From assembly GCA_027946555.1 (NCBI GenBank), contig JAPEVC010000429.1, positions 1 through 13,595 on the forward strand: a stretch of DNA of 13,595 bases. Reading direction: 5' to 3'. Within the stretch, counting starts at the first letter, position 1, and each line of letters begins with the position of its first letter. The translations under genes were made by a program, and so were the position numbers. The DNA is from Gnomoniopsis sp. IMI 355080. Its lineage: Eukaryota > Ascomycota > Sordariomycetes > Diaporthales > Gnomoniaceae. The notes beneath the pieces are model-generated. The model was given only the letters and a program-made list of their open reading frames with translations, had not been told where the DNA came from and did not search any database. Positions 1 through 8,767 of this stretch are shown piece by piece.

Positions 1-599
1 CCCTTCCTCCGTTTCCTCTTTCCCCCAACCTTCCACCCGCCTTCTACAACCGCCGCCGCCTCCTCGCCTCCATCCTCTTTCCTCTCCCCCTTCCTCGCCT
101 CGCGAAATACCTTCAGTCCTTCCTCCATCTCCCTCCTCGTCCTCTCCGCTTCCTCTCTCTTCTTCATTTCAACCTCCTCCAGGAATCCAATCTCATCCTC
201 ATCCAATGCACGGAATTGATTCCGAATTTTGTTCCTGTTACATACGAATTAGGAAAAGCTCTTTTACACCCCAATGTTGCTCTCCTCCTGCATAAAAGAG
301 AGACATCAAGGGAGGCAAAGAGTGATTGAAAGTACTCACGCTTCCTCAAAAGCAGCCTGCTTCGCCGCCTTGTTCGCCTCCAGCACCTCATACAGCGACT
401 TTCCCCCACCCTCTCCCGACGCAGCCGCCTTGCGCTTGGCTTCGCGCGCCTGCCGCTCCGCCTCGAGCTGCAACTGCACAGCAGCCCATTCGTCGTTCTT
501 CTGGGTTGACGTCGTCGTTGAGGCAGATTGTGTGGGTAGGGCAACGGCGTCGCCTGTTTTGGTGTCTATTGCCCCGGTGGAGACGAAGCGTGCGGACAT
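1..599 (-). CDS. NIP30/FAM192A (PSME3IP1, yeast Fyv6-like) family protein, 5' part, two exons, partial at window edge
   Basis: Spliced from 599..340 and 234..1, continuing beyond the window; 164 residues are visible. The start is ATG at 599. The N-terminus carries the family's RFVS motif (residues 4-7), and a charged helical stretch rich in Glu, Arg and Ala spans about 36-60. The family core follows: SLYEVLEANKAAKQ at 68-81, then, across the splice junction, RNQFRALDEDEIGFLEEV at 91-108. After that comes a Lys/Arg/Glu-rich, probably coiled-coil segment that becomes strongly basic at the window edge. The continuous core after splicing is strong evidence for both the family and the intron. Known for the family: human FAM192A/PSME3IP1 is a nuclear protein binding PA28gamma, and yeast Fyv6 acts at the second step of pre-mRNA splicing. 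A nuclear, splicing-related role here is inferred from homology. It lies downstream of the cyclin gene in the same orientation, about 2 kb away. Confidence 0.88.
235..339 (-). other. Spliceosomal intron in the NIP30/FAM192A gene
   Basis: A 105-nt intron read on the minus strand. The donor is GTGAGT, starting at 339, and the acceptor is AACAG, ending at 235. A CTAAT branch-point-like motif lies near 249-252, about 14 nt before the acceptor. It interrupts a codon after its second base (GC|G, phase 2). Without splicing the frame hits TGA at 338-336; with splicing it continues directly into the conserved family core. Length and signals are typical of filamentous ascomycetes. Confidence 0.88.
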
Positions 600-792
600 G
601 GTTTGATAAAACTACTGCGCCTGGACAAATTTGTTTGTGTTGTCGCGAGAACAGAGTGGAGAGATGAAGAAGGCGAACAAGAGGATGCCGTGGACTTCTC
701 AAAATTGCTAACGAGTTGAGAGCGTATAATTGTTGATGCTCTCTACTCCGTTCAGGTGCTAAGAAGGGAGTGGGGCTGTTAAGACGCTTGTG

Positions 793-797
793 ATTGG
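793..797 (-). promoter_or_regulatory. CCAAT box upstream of the NIP30/FAM192A gene
   Basis: CCAAT on the minus strand (plus-strand ATTGG), about 195 bp upstream of the ATG at 599. It matches the site bound by the fungal HAP/CBF complex and sits at a usual promoter distance. The minus strand has no ATG from 600 to 829, consistent with a short promoter and leader. A pentamer match is weak evidence on its own. Confidence 0.3.
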
Positions 798-1597
798 CCG
801 AGGTGAATACCAATCTCAGTGGTTCAGCACATAGTAAACTCGAGGGACATCAGGTAAAACAAATACTTTGAGCACGCTTTTCAATTTCATTCTTCGCATT
901 TTCGGACATTGTTCTTAATATCGCAGTATCAGACAGTATGTTTATTCTCAATATTGTCTTAGTATCTAGAATTGTGCTACGCCATGCTGTGCTGATCCAT
1001 TTGCAGGACTGCTATGCTACCACTGTCTTCCACCGCCCTACTCAACCATCTTGGAAGCTCTCACAGCCTCGAATCCTAGCTGACAAGATTTCCAATGTAC
1101 TTTTGAACTCGCGAGTAGGACTCTGTGCAGAGCTCATGGGTTATGCTTTTGTTGATAATTGACCTCCGTTCCATCGCGTCCTCGGCCATTCCGGCCAAGA
1201 TTCTCTTTCACAACAGATTTTCCATTCTTTTGGTGTTGCCGAGATAAAAGACGCCCCTGTGTTTATTCATCCCGTCCTGAGAAGACCCAATCTCAAAAAC
1301 TCTTCATCGCATCATGAACATGGGCTTGGTGGAAAAGAGTCCATGTCTCCCCAACCGAGGGGAAAAGAAAGGAAAAACGGAATTAGGAAACACACGTCTC
1401 AAAGTAATACCAAACCGCCGCCTTCTATAAATGCCAATCAAAGGGGATATCCTCTAAACATGACTGCCATGCTGTGTCCATCAAACAGGGAAGTGTACAG
1501 TGTAAAAAAGAAAATAAGAAAAAGGACCCCGGGCGGTAAATACCTCGGAGCCTAGTCGGTATCCAACGCGCGCTCCGCTTCGTGATCGGCCAAGCAG

Positions 1598-1605
1598 CCA
1601 CGTGG
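1598..1605. promoter_or_regulatory. CCACGTGG palindrome (E-box / bHLH-type site)
   Basis: A perfect 8-bp palindrome containing CACGTG, the core recognised by fungal bHLH regulators, including the Pho4/NUC-1 class. It lies 1 kb upstream of the NIP30 start and 1 kb downstream of the cyclin stop, so its target is unclear. A single short match may be chance. Confidence 0.2.
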
Positions 1606-2563
1606 TCCATTGAGAAAACTTAGGCAGAGAAAGTAAGAAAAGAAGTCATGTCGACAGAATACAGGCCAAACCAGGCTAGGGGTATGTAAAAAGGCAAAGA
1701 CCAGAATCACCGACCACCCCAAAGGCAAGAAAGAAAAGAAAACTCGAAAGCACATAAACGTAACCAATCCACAATGAAATCGGACTTTTTTTTCCCAGCT
1801 CGTTGTCTTGCCAAAACGTATGCAGTGACACCCAGGCCGCACTTGTTCGCAGTCGCAGCAGGGTTGAGTGAGGAGCGAGGTCGAATTCGAAGGTCGTCGT
1901 CGGCGGTGACAATTTGATAGATTCTTGTCGAGACAATCTCAAAAGGGTACTTCGTGATTCGCCGCAGCCGCATATCACAGTTGATTTGTCCCTTGGGTCG
2001 CCGCGCGATCTATGACCATTCGAGGGCTCCTCGTGTCTTTGGGCCCACTGGCAATTTTTGGCTTTTCCTTTCCGTGAGCTCGGCAAATACGAGACTCCAA
2101 CTTTTCAGAATATTTTGACCGACGTAGCCGCAACCCAAAGCCCTTGGTATTAATTTCCACCAACGCCCGTGAATGAGATGGCCTACCGAGCCAAACAAGG
2201 TCGAAAACGAGAGAATCGTAGAAGAAAGTAAGGAAATCAAATCATTAAACGAGTCCGTAGCCTATCCTGCCAATCCGAAAAGGTATGGGATATTTGCCCG
2301 GGACCTAGACCACGATGACCGCAAACCGACTAAGCTTGCGACATGCCAGATGGAAAAGGCGAGCCGCGGCAGGGGGTTGTCTCGTAGGTGACGTGCTGAG
2401 ACTCGTTGAGGGTATCTGAATGCAGTGTATCGTTCTTTTTTAATCCGTGACCGCCCGCAATGCGAAAAAAACTCCGTCCATGTGTCGTGATCCATAAGAG
2501 GATGGAGTCTGAACTTTCCTAGTCCGCCTTCTATGCGACTTGACCACCTGATCGAGCACGACC

Positions 2564-3583
2564 TCATCCATGCACAGCCTGACCATAGGCAGACACAGGC
2601 ATGAAGTGCTGCTGATAGTCGGCGTGCATGCTCCCAGTACAATTAGCACAGCTGCACTCGCCTGCGTTCATGTCCCAGATGTTTTGACCGTGGTAGTACG
2701 GGTATGAGGCATGTCGTGTGGAGTGGTGAGACATCTTCGACATAGCATTTGGGTTGTGCCGCGAGAGGAAAAGTTGTCCGCCCGGGATGCCGGTCATCTT
2801 GTTGGGAATGGGACGTGACTGCCAATCCCAATAACCTCCAAAGCCCGACATCGCAGACGCAGGATACTCAGGCGTGCCATAGCCAGAATCGGGAGGAGTG
2901 AGCGGGGCACTGGGCCAAGGACCAGCCGAGAACTGATTCCAAGTAGTGTCGTTGAGTTTGTTGGAGCGCTCGTAACGCTCATACTCAGCAATCTGCTGCT
3001 GGCGCCAGATGTCGTACGTCTGGCCACGAACACCGCGGTTGAGGTCGGTCTGAATTGGAGTGAGAGTAGCCAGTCTCTCGCGTGCGGCCAAGGTCTGCGC
3101 CATCTTTTTGCGGCTAACCCAGTCGCTCCAATTGCTCAACCAAGCGTTGTAATCCTCGGACTGCTCGAGGTTAACGAACAAATTCCAGTTGATGCCCATG
3201 AGCCAGTCAGCTTCCAACTTGTTGAGCTCGGAAACGGGGATGCCAGACACTTCAGACCAGGATCGGTTCTGAAAAGTGTTGTCATCGAGAAACTTGCTGC
3301 CGAGAAGCAAGGCGATGGTCAACATTCGCCACACCTGTCCCTCGTGGGGGTGGAAGTTGCTGGTCATCTTCAGACCGTTCACACGCTTGGAGAGGTAGTT
3401 CATGCCGAGAAGAATGGTCGTTTTCGGGAGACGCGTCGAGGACAAGATCTGCGAGCAGAACTTGCGGAAAGCGGGAGTGATGGCAGAGCGAGGAGTCACC
3501 AGCTCAACTGCCATCTCGGCAACGTACTCAGACATCATGTCGACCTCATAGTCGAGGACAGCGCAAACACCACCACCAGGCAT
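2564..3583 (-). CDS. Pho85-type (Pho80/PCL family) cyclin, CLG1/Mug80-like
   Basis: A 339-residue single-exon protein from ATG at 3583 to TGA at 2566-2564. A cyclin box spans about residues 10-150. It begins LDYEVDMMSEYVAEM (10-24) and includes TRLPKTTILLGMNYLSKR (50-67), then the family signature GSKFLDDNTFQNRSW (95-109) and ELNKLEADWLMGINWNL (119-135). The tail is low-complexity and rich in Pro, Tyr, Ser and His (TPPDSGYGTPEYP at 229-241), ending with a small cysteine motif, CSCANC (310-315). Known for the family: such cyclins activate Pho85-like CDKs in nutrient, morphogenesis and stress signalling; the exact subfamily is inferred. The start context is good (A at -3). The same frame stays open upstream to TAA at 3826-3824 with no ATG; residues just before the Met look coding-like, so an extra N-terminal exon or non-AUG start remains possible. 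An unusually long ATG-poor leader precedes it. Confidence 0.9.
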   Translation of the reverse strand: MPGGGVCAVLDYEVDMMSEYVAEMAVELVTPRSAITPAFRKFCSQILSSTRLPKTTILLGMNYLSKRVNGLKMTSNFHPHEGQVWRMLTIALLLGSKFLDDNTFQNRSWSEVSGIPVSELNKLEADWLMGINWNLFVNLEQSEDYNAWLSNWSDWVSRKKMAQTLAARERLATLTPIQTDLNRGVRGQTYDIWRQQQIAEYERYERSNKLNDTTWNQFSAGPWPSAPLTPPDSGYGTPEYPASAMSGFGGYWDWQSRPIPNKMTGIPGGQLFLSRHNPNAMSKMSHHSTRHASYPYYHGQNIWDMNAGECSCANCTGSMHADYQQHFMPVSAYGQAVHG

Positions 3584-3723
3584 CTTGTCGAATCGTACTT
3601 GTTGTTCGTGGTCGGGGTGAGGTGCCTTGTTGAGAGAGGGAGGGCGATCTGCTTCGAGCACCTGGAGGTCAAACACAGCTATGTGGGATGTAGGGCCACG
3701 CTTTGCCGGTAGAAGGATCCAAG

Positions 3724-3768
3724 GCTGAAGAGTCGAAAGGCAGGCAGGGGAAAAAAAGTGGTGATTTA
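3724..3768 (-). promoter_or_regulatory. Possible splice acceptor region upstream of the cyclin ATG
   Basis: On the minus strand, an ACTAAAT branch-like sequence is followed by a T/C-rich tract and TTCAG ending at 3724; another CCAG acceptor ends at 3662. If used with a distant donor, this would create a leader intron or attach an upstream coding exon to the open cyclin frame. No strong GTAAGT-type donor stands out nearby; candidates such as GTACTG near 4074 and GTCAGT near 5046 are weak. Confidence 0.25.
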
Positions 3769-3786
3769 GTGAGATACTCCCGCCAT
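3766..3786 (-). other. Upstream ORF 2 in cyclin leader (6 codons, MAGVSH)
   Basis: ATG at 3786, five further codons, then TAA at 3768-3766, ending about 180 nt before the cyclin ATG. Context is weak (C at -3, G at +4), so leaky scanning past it is expected. It is one of only two ATGs on this strand between the cyclin start and 5966. The stop overlaps a CTAAAT sequence that could instead be a branch point for a leader intron ending at the CAG near 3724, in which case the uORF would be spliced out. Confidence 0.4.
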
Positions 3787-4805
3787 AAGGGGTTCCCAAG
3801 GATACTGAGGTCCGGAGAAAATCTTATGGGTGTGAGAGAATTGATAGAATCAATATTCTGATGTAGGGCGCAAGGGTAGACCGTCACAACGAGTAAACGA
3901 GGATGTCGAACCAATGCAAGAGTCGAGTCTAGACTGCAGTGTTGTTGAGGTGCGAGATGACAAAGGTCGGGTCGCGCGAAACGAATCAAGCCGCAAGATG
4001 GCCTTGATGGACGTTATTCGGCAGGGAGCGCGAAACTCTATGCACGACTGAAGTTTTTGATGAGAGTCAGTACCGTCTTGCTTGAACGGTGAGTAGTCCG
4101 TGCCTCTGATCTGACACGTTCAACTTCGGCCGTGGGTGCGTCAAGCAGATGCAATCTGAAGGGAGGCTGAGATGAGGGCGTCGTAATGAAAGACCGAATT
4201 TTGACGAGGAAAGAGAGTGTGAAGGAACCAGTCTCGAGACGACTGCCAAACACGACTCGAAGGCGGGAAATACGAACGAAAACTTTGAAGGGACAAACTT
4301 CGCCGTGATCGCTCTCGCCGTTGAGGAAGAAGGGCAGGAAATGGAACAAATTGCGAGGGTCGAGACGAGATGTGCCCAGGTTAAGGTGGGAGGTGACTCG
4401 GAGAAGAGGAGGATTGGGTTGGGCTGGTCTGGGTGGATAGAAAACCAAACCGGAAGCGCAGGAGAGCCGAGTCTCGAGTGTGGTAGAGATTTGTAGCGGG
4501 CAGACGCAAATCGATGGGACGGACTAGGGTGGCTTGCCAGGACAACACAAGAGAGCGGCGACTTCGACTGGAAGTGCAGGCGAGAACGCCCAGGGCCAAG
4601 GGGGGAAAACGGCAAGGGCCAGGGGCGAGCGTATACAGAACCGACAGACAGGGCCTGGACTGCCAGGCCCCAACACAAAACGGGTCCCGTGTGGTGGGTG
4701 CAAGGGCCTGCTTGGTGGTAGTGGTGGGTGTGGGCCTGGCTGCGCAGTAGTAAAATTACCAACACGGCAGACCGCGGAGCCACACACCCCTCGCGCCGAG
4801 ATGAA

Positions 4806-4859
4806 TCAAGTTGCAAGGGCACTCAGGAATCCGTGAATGAAAGCCGACGTTTGTACCAT
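4806..4859 (-). other. Upstream ORF 1 in cyclin leader (17 codons)
   Basis: Encodes MVQTSAFIHGFLSALAT and ends at TGA (4808-4806). It has the only ATG on the minus strand between 3787 and 5966. Its context is favourable (G at -3, G at +4), so it would be translated efficiently if it is in the mature leader. It lies about 1.2 kb upstream of the cyclin ATG, leaving room for reinitiation. I do not recognise the peptide as a known regulatory uORF. Confidence 0.4.
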
Positions 4860-5776
4860 GCCCGTTTTAGACCTAGTCTGCCGTTTCTTGGATGCTGACC
4901 CGACAACGATTGTTCGAGACAAGACCGTGGGCCGCAGTCCAAGTGGCCAGGTGTTTTGGATGTGAGGTAGGCAGGCGTGTAAAAGTTGTGTGGACGAGAT
5001 GACGGGTGACTTCAGAAATGACGTGGTGATGGAATCAATTACTGACCTATGCTGCACTGCAAAATGCAATTGCCTTGTCTCCTGTGGTGGAGGGGAGGCA
5101 AAAAGACTGCTTGAGTAGATGATGCGGGCTGACTGAATGTGGCTTGGTGCTCGAGACTCGATCCTGATCTTGCCGTCACGGTTTGCAGATCCGCCACAAA
5201 GTAGGGATGGATACGCGCAAAGAGGCGGGAGGCCGAGACGAAAGCTGATAGGGTAGAAAGGAGAACGGTGGAGAGCGGTTCGTTCGTACTGTACAAACCG
5301 CGAAAAGCTCAAGCCTTCAGAGTTTGGACAGGGCCAATCCGACGCTGACGTGCTGCAAATGCGTTTAAGATGCTCGAGATGTGTTTTCCGTCTGTCGGGC
5401 GTCCGGTCTGCGGTGCGGACGACCTAGCTGGTGTCCGTTCAACGTCCAGTCGGTCTCTTTTCTCCGCCCTTGACCCAGATGCTAGGTAAGGCAAGCAGGG
5501 AAATTGTTGACAGCAACAAATGACTGTAAAGGCCTATTCAGATGATGCTGGGTTCGCTGGGTTCGGGCTCGGGAGGAGAGAGTCGCAAATATCAGACGAG
5601 CGGTTGGTGAGTTTATTTGCAGGCTGTCTCGAAATTGCACTTGTAGGGAGCAATCACCGAGATCCCTGACTGTAACGACACAAAAATCAATTGGTCGTTG
5701 GTCGTGTTCGGGGCAAGGCGCTAGAACGAGGGAGGATCCGGCTGTTGACAAAATAAACAAAGAAAATGCGTGAAAT

Positions 5777-5890
5777 GTTAGAGTGGAGGGGTGGATGAAG
5801 GAGATGTTGACGATGGCGAGGGTAAAGGTGAGTGAGAGTGGGTGAGGGTGAGGTAAGGTGACAGTGAGATGAAGACGCTGATGGAGGATT
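5777..5890 (-). promoter_or_regulatory. CT-rich putative transcription start zone of the cyclin gene
   Basis: The minus strand is dominated by C and T, with many CTCACC/CTCAC units, followed by a short T/A-rich stretch toward 5740. Fungal promoters without a strong TATA box often start transcription at or just after CT-rich tracts. The zone lies within about 200 bp of the upstream limit of the ATG-poor stretch, which independently suggests a leader beginning here. Confidence 0.35.
5826..5868 (+). repeat. Degenerate GGTGAG/GTGAG repeat tract
   Basis: The plus strand shows closely spaced GTGAG and GGTGAG units (GGTGAGTGAGAGTGGGTGAG and continuing), an imperfect 5-6-bp repeat. It forms the core of the CT-rich zone seen on the cyclin-coding strand. 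On the plus strand each unit resembles a 5' splice site. Confidence 0.5.
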
Positions 5891-6701
5891 GAGGGATAAA
5901 AAAGGCTGGTATGCTTGGCTTGTCGTGATGACGATGCAATGTCCGCAACAAGACGCGGACCGTTTCCATGCTTGCACACCCACGACACCACAAATGGCAG
6001 GCTCTAGTCACCTCTCTACTGGGGTTGCGCCGGTGAGGAATGTCCAAGGGGGCAAGAGCTGAAGAGCCATTTCACATCCACATCCGTGTGCACAATTCTG
6101 CAGGGAAGGTGCGGAGAAGACGAGCCAGTCAGGTCCAGCCAGGCCCGATTCGACGAGGAGCATGTGCCTAAAAAATGCCACAGTCACACCCTGGCACTTT
6201 TTCTTCTTTGCCATAATTTGACCACAGCCTCAAATTTACGCACTCCCGGTGGAAGGGGGAGGGGGTGAAACGGAGATGAGCAGAAACGGCCAGAGGGTGT
6301 ATTTCGCATACCATTTATGCAGCAGTGATCCGTCGGTACAGTGTCTCCCCAAATTGCTAATCTGGGAGGGCAGGCAGGTATGGAGGAATCGGCCTCTTGT
6401 TAGAGGTTCGGTCTCTTCCCTAGGGACCAGGACCCTGACGACGTTTGCTACCCTCGGCCTCTCCACTAAACCGCCGCAACCAACGATCCCTCCCAGCCAG
6501 CGAATTGTCTGTGATTGTGGATGTGGACGGGGTTATGGGGATGTATCTGTGGAGTGCCACGCGAGAACTCTGAGCGGTTGAGGCAATGAGCTTCACGGGT
6601 CTACCTTAGTACGGTTACTGCGTACAGGAGCCCAATTCCCACCGCCTGAATCGCTTCCTCGCCATCTTCGGCCCGCAGTAGCACTCATCATATATCAACT
6701 A

Positions 6702-6715
6702 CCTAGCAGTCTAGG
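6702..6715. repeat. Short inverted repeat CCTAG-cagt-CTAGG
   Basis: Five-base arms around a 4-base spacer, a minor potential hairpin or dimeric binding site in otherwise featureless DNA. It could be chance. Confidence 0.3.
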
Positions 6716-8757
6716 AATTCGTGTTTCCAATGGTCTCGCTGTGAAGTTGCTCGTGGCTTGTTCATCCATGGGGGTCTTCGTTCCTCATTCTCCGCTGCCC
6801 GCGCGGGTCTACCAGGTCCAGGCTCCCCAAAATAAATAGTAGACTCGTTCGGCTGGACGTCAGCCGGAAAGAAGATCCAAGCCCGCGACAAAACACTGTC
6901 AACTCTCATTTGACTCGGCCGCGAAACAAGAACAGCAGGGGGGTAAACACGAGCATTGGGCAGAAGGAGGTCCGCTCTTCCTGGTCCACCATCGCCTCCA
7001 AGAATTCCCACAACTTGAGAGTGCTCCACCCACTGCAATCCACTGGAACAGGGCTGGCAGCCCGCCGGGCCCGCTGGAGCCCTGCAAGGACGGTCTCACG
7101 CGCACGGAACGCCCTGAGGTCATTGATCGAGGGCAGCCATGTCCGACAGCCTGGCATCTGTGGGCCTCCAGGACCCCCAAAGCGTGGGTGGGGTACTCGG
7201 GCACTTTGCGGACCATGGCAACCCATCTCGTCACCAGTAGCGTTCCAGTCGCCAACCAGTGAAATTCGCGCTTGATACTAGATCGCCAGGGAGCGGCCTT
7301 TTCCTTCGAAGCACACCGCCTGTCCAGCCAATCGTGCCAAACTTATATTTCCAAATCTTCATGCCCATTCCATTCACCACGAGCCACTGGTTACTCCTCT
7401 GTTAGGGAGTCTGTTAGGAAGAGTCGCCATGGCACCGCGTTCCTGTGGCTACCGGCGGCATCGTCGGCTACTCTTGTCCTTGAAGGGCAATGCAATCTGC
7501 ACGGCAATTCTACAATTAAACGTCCCCACAGCCGAGGCATGCGTCTCCCGACCCGCCCGTTGTCTAAAAGCCATAGACGGTGAAGGATGCATCAACAGAA
7601 GCCGGCACGCCCATTGAATGAATCATCGACGCGAGCTGCGTAGTGCGCACATGGTAGCGATAGCATACTTGTCGTTTTTACAGCGTACAAGTCTTAGTTT
7701 GACACGTCTCCAACGTCCAGGAACGCCAGCGACACCACTACTGCATGGATGGACAAATCGCTCAACAAGAAAAAATATGAACAAAAAAAATTGTTCTATT
7801 TGTTCCAGACACGCTCCACTGATAAGCTGAGTAGCAAGAGTGGATCGAGCCGCGAAACTGCATTTCGAACCGCCACTCTTCATCATGGTAAAGTGGCACC
7901 TCAGGTGGCCGTGTTGGGCTCGCTTGTAATTTCGATACTTGACACTTGCAATTTGTCCATATTGGCCTTCGCTAGGCAACGGCAGGCGACCACGAGCTTC
8001 TGGAAGGTCAGCCGCGCGAGAGGGAAAGACCCTCAGCCCTCTGTGATGAGATCTGCCAGGTTGTGCCTAGTCATTCAGCAAAGCAAATGTGGCAGGACGG
8101 ACAAAGACAGGAGTTCGATGAGTCGATTGACTTTGCACCCAGTCGGCTCAAAGCATCGCGTCGGACAACAACGCGTGGCCCTTACCATGGTGCGTACTAT
8201 GCAGTACATCAAGGCCTGGTCCCGTGTCTTTCACAGGCCCCAAGAAGCTTTTTGTGACCACCATCACGTTCGTCGCCAGCCATCTCACACACGCGGCCGA
8301 CAAGTCCGTGCCCGAACAAGGAACACATCAACTTGCATCTGCCGCATGGAGCGCTGCGGACTTCCTTTGAACATTGAACATGGGCTGAGGCTCCCAATGT
8401 CACGGAGTTCAGGGACTACGGCGGCTACCCGTTCCCCTGGTTTCTCAAAATACTTCCCTGCTAGGCCAGGCGGGTGGGTGAGGCCAGCCCGCGTCTGTTT
8501 CTGAACTAGGGGATATGTCTCTTTTATCGGTCGGACGCCTTGCAACAAGTCCTAACGGGCCCGCGCTTGTGTTGGCCCAAAGCGTTCGTATCAAGTCCCC
8601 ATGCACGGAGAAGAAGAAAAAGAACGAAAGAAAAGCGGCATTTACCCCCCTTCTAAACGTACCGGAGGTTTTGAAAGTATCCATTTTTGATCGCCATATG
8701 TCAGTAGCAGGTTGTTTTCGGTGTACATCTCCGCCAGCGCCACGTACAACAGCTAAA

Positions 8758-8767
8758 CCTACGTAGG
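8758..8767. repeat. CCTACGTAGG palindrome
   Basis: A perfect 10-bp palindrome directly overlapping a GTATGTAC octamer (8767-8774). Its core is TACGTA. It could be a dimeric transcription-factor site; no factor is assigned. Confidence 0.35.

Larger units (their letters stand above)
600..2563. other. Intergenic region: NIP30 promoter and cyclin 3' flank
   Basis: About 2 kb with no recognisable gene. Open frames here are short or overlap on both strands and lack family motifs. The right half should contain the cyclin's 3' UTR and terminator. Between about 1340 and 1800 the plus strand is purine-rich with several A-rich runs, so the cyclin's transcribed strand would be U/C-rich there. A palindromic E-box, CCACGTGG, lies at 1598-1605. 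I could not fix a poly(A) site. Confidence 0.6.
3584..5966 (-). promoter_or_regulatory. Inferred long 5' leader of the cyclin gene, depleted of ATG
   Basis: Read on the minus strand toward the cyclin, 3787-5966 contains one ATG in all frames (at 4859), and 3584-3786 contains one more (at 3786). The plus strand over 3787-5966 has over forty. ATGs return just upstream (plus-strand CAT near 5967, 6068, 6075 and 6081). The minus strand is also C/T-rich, as fungal leaders often are, but skew alone does not seem enough to remove nearly every ATG. The pattern fits a scanned 5' UTR of about 2.2-2.4 kb. Depletion along the whole stretch argues against large introns, since intronic ATGs would not be counter-selected. 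Long ATG-less open frames here (for example 4067-4822 and 5482-5991) are explained by pyrimidine skew, which removes stop codons. Transcription is inferred. Confidence 0.6.

Noticed and set aside
2392..2425. TPP-riboswitch-like CTGAGA ... CTGA words
   Set aside because: The remaining conserved thiamine-pyrophosphate core is absent and no thiamine gene is nearby.
3584..3799. 411-codon version of the cyclin beginning at 3799
   Set aside because: The triplet at 3799-3797 is TTG, not ATG, so it is not a credible eukaryotic start; the first in-frame ATG is at 3583.
4067..4822. Long minus-strand open frame (251 codons)
   Set aside because: It opens with GTG, contains no ATG at all, and lies in pyrimidine-rich leader sequence where stop codons are scarce. 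The product is Ser/Leu/Pro/Arg-rich with no domain.
5482..5991. Minus-strand open frame (169 codons)
   Set aside because: No ATG start near its 5' end; it covers the CT-rich zone, which gives Pro/Leu/Ser/Thr repeats rather than a protein-like sequence.
6899..7275. Overlapping open frames on both strands
   Set aside because: Three frames are open together in G/C-rich sequence; the products are Trp/Cys/Arg/Pro-rich and look like translated non-coding DNA.
7860..7885. GGTTCGAA on the minus strand, a tRNA B-box-like word
   Set aside because: The flanking bases do not form a T-arm stem and no A box or acceptor stem is found.
7749..8504. Plus-strand ATG frame of 251 codons
   Set aside because: Basic, Arg/Ser/His-rich composition with no hydrophobic core or recognisable motif. 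It is the longest ATG-started frame in the desert, but a frame of this length can occur by chance in 13.6 kb over six frames. Homology or RNA evidence could reverse this.
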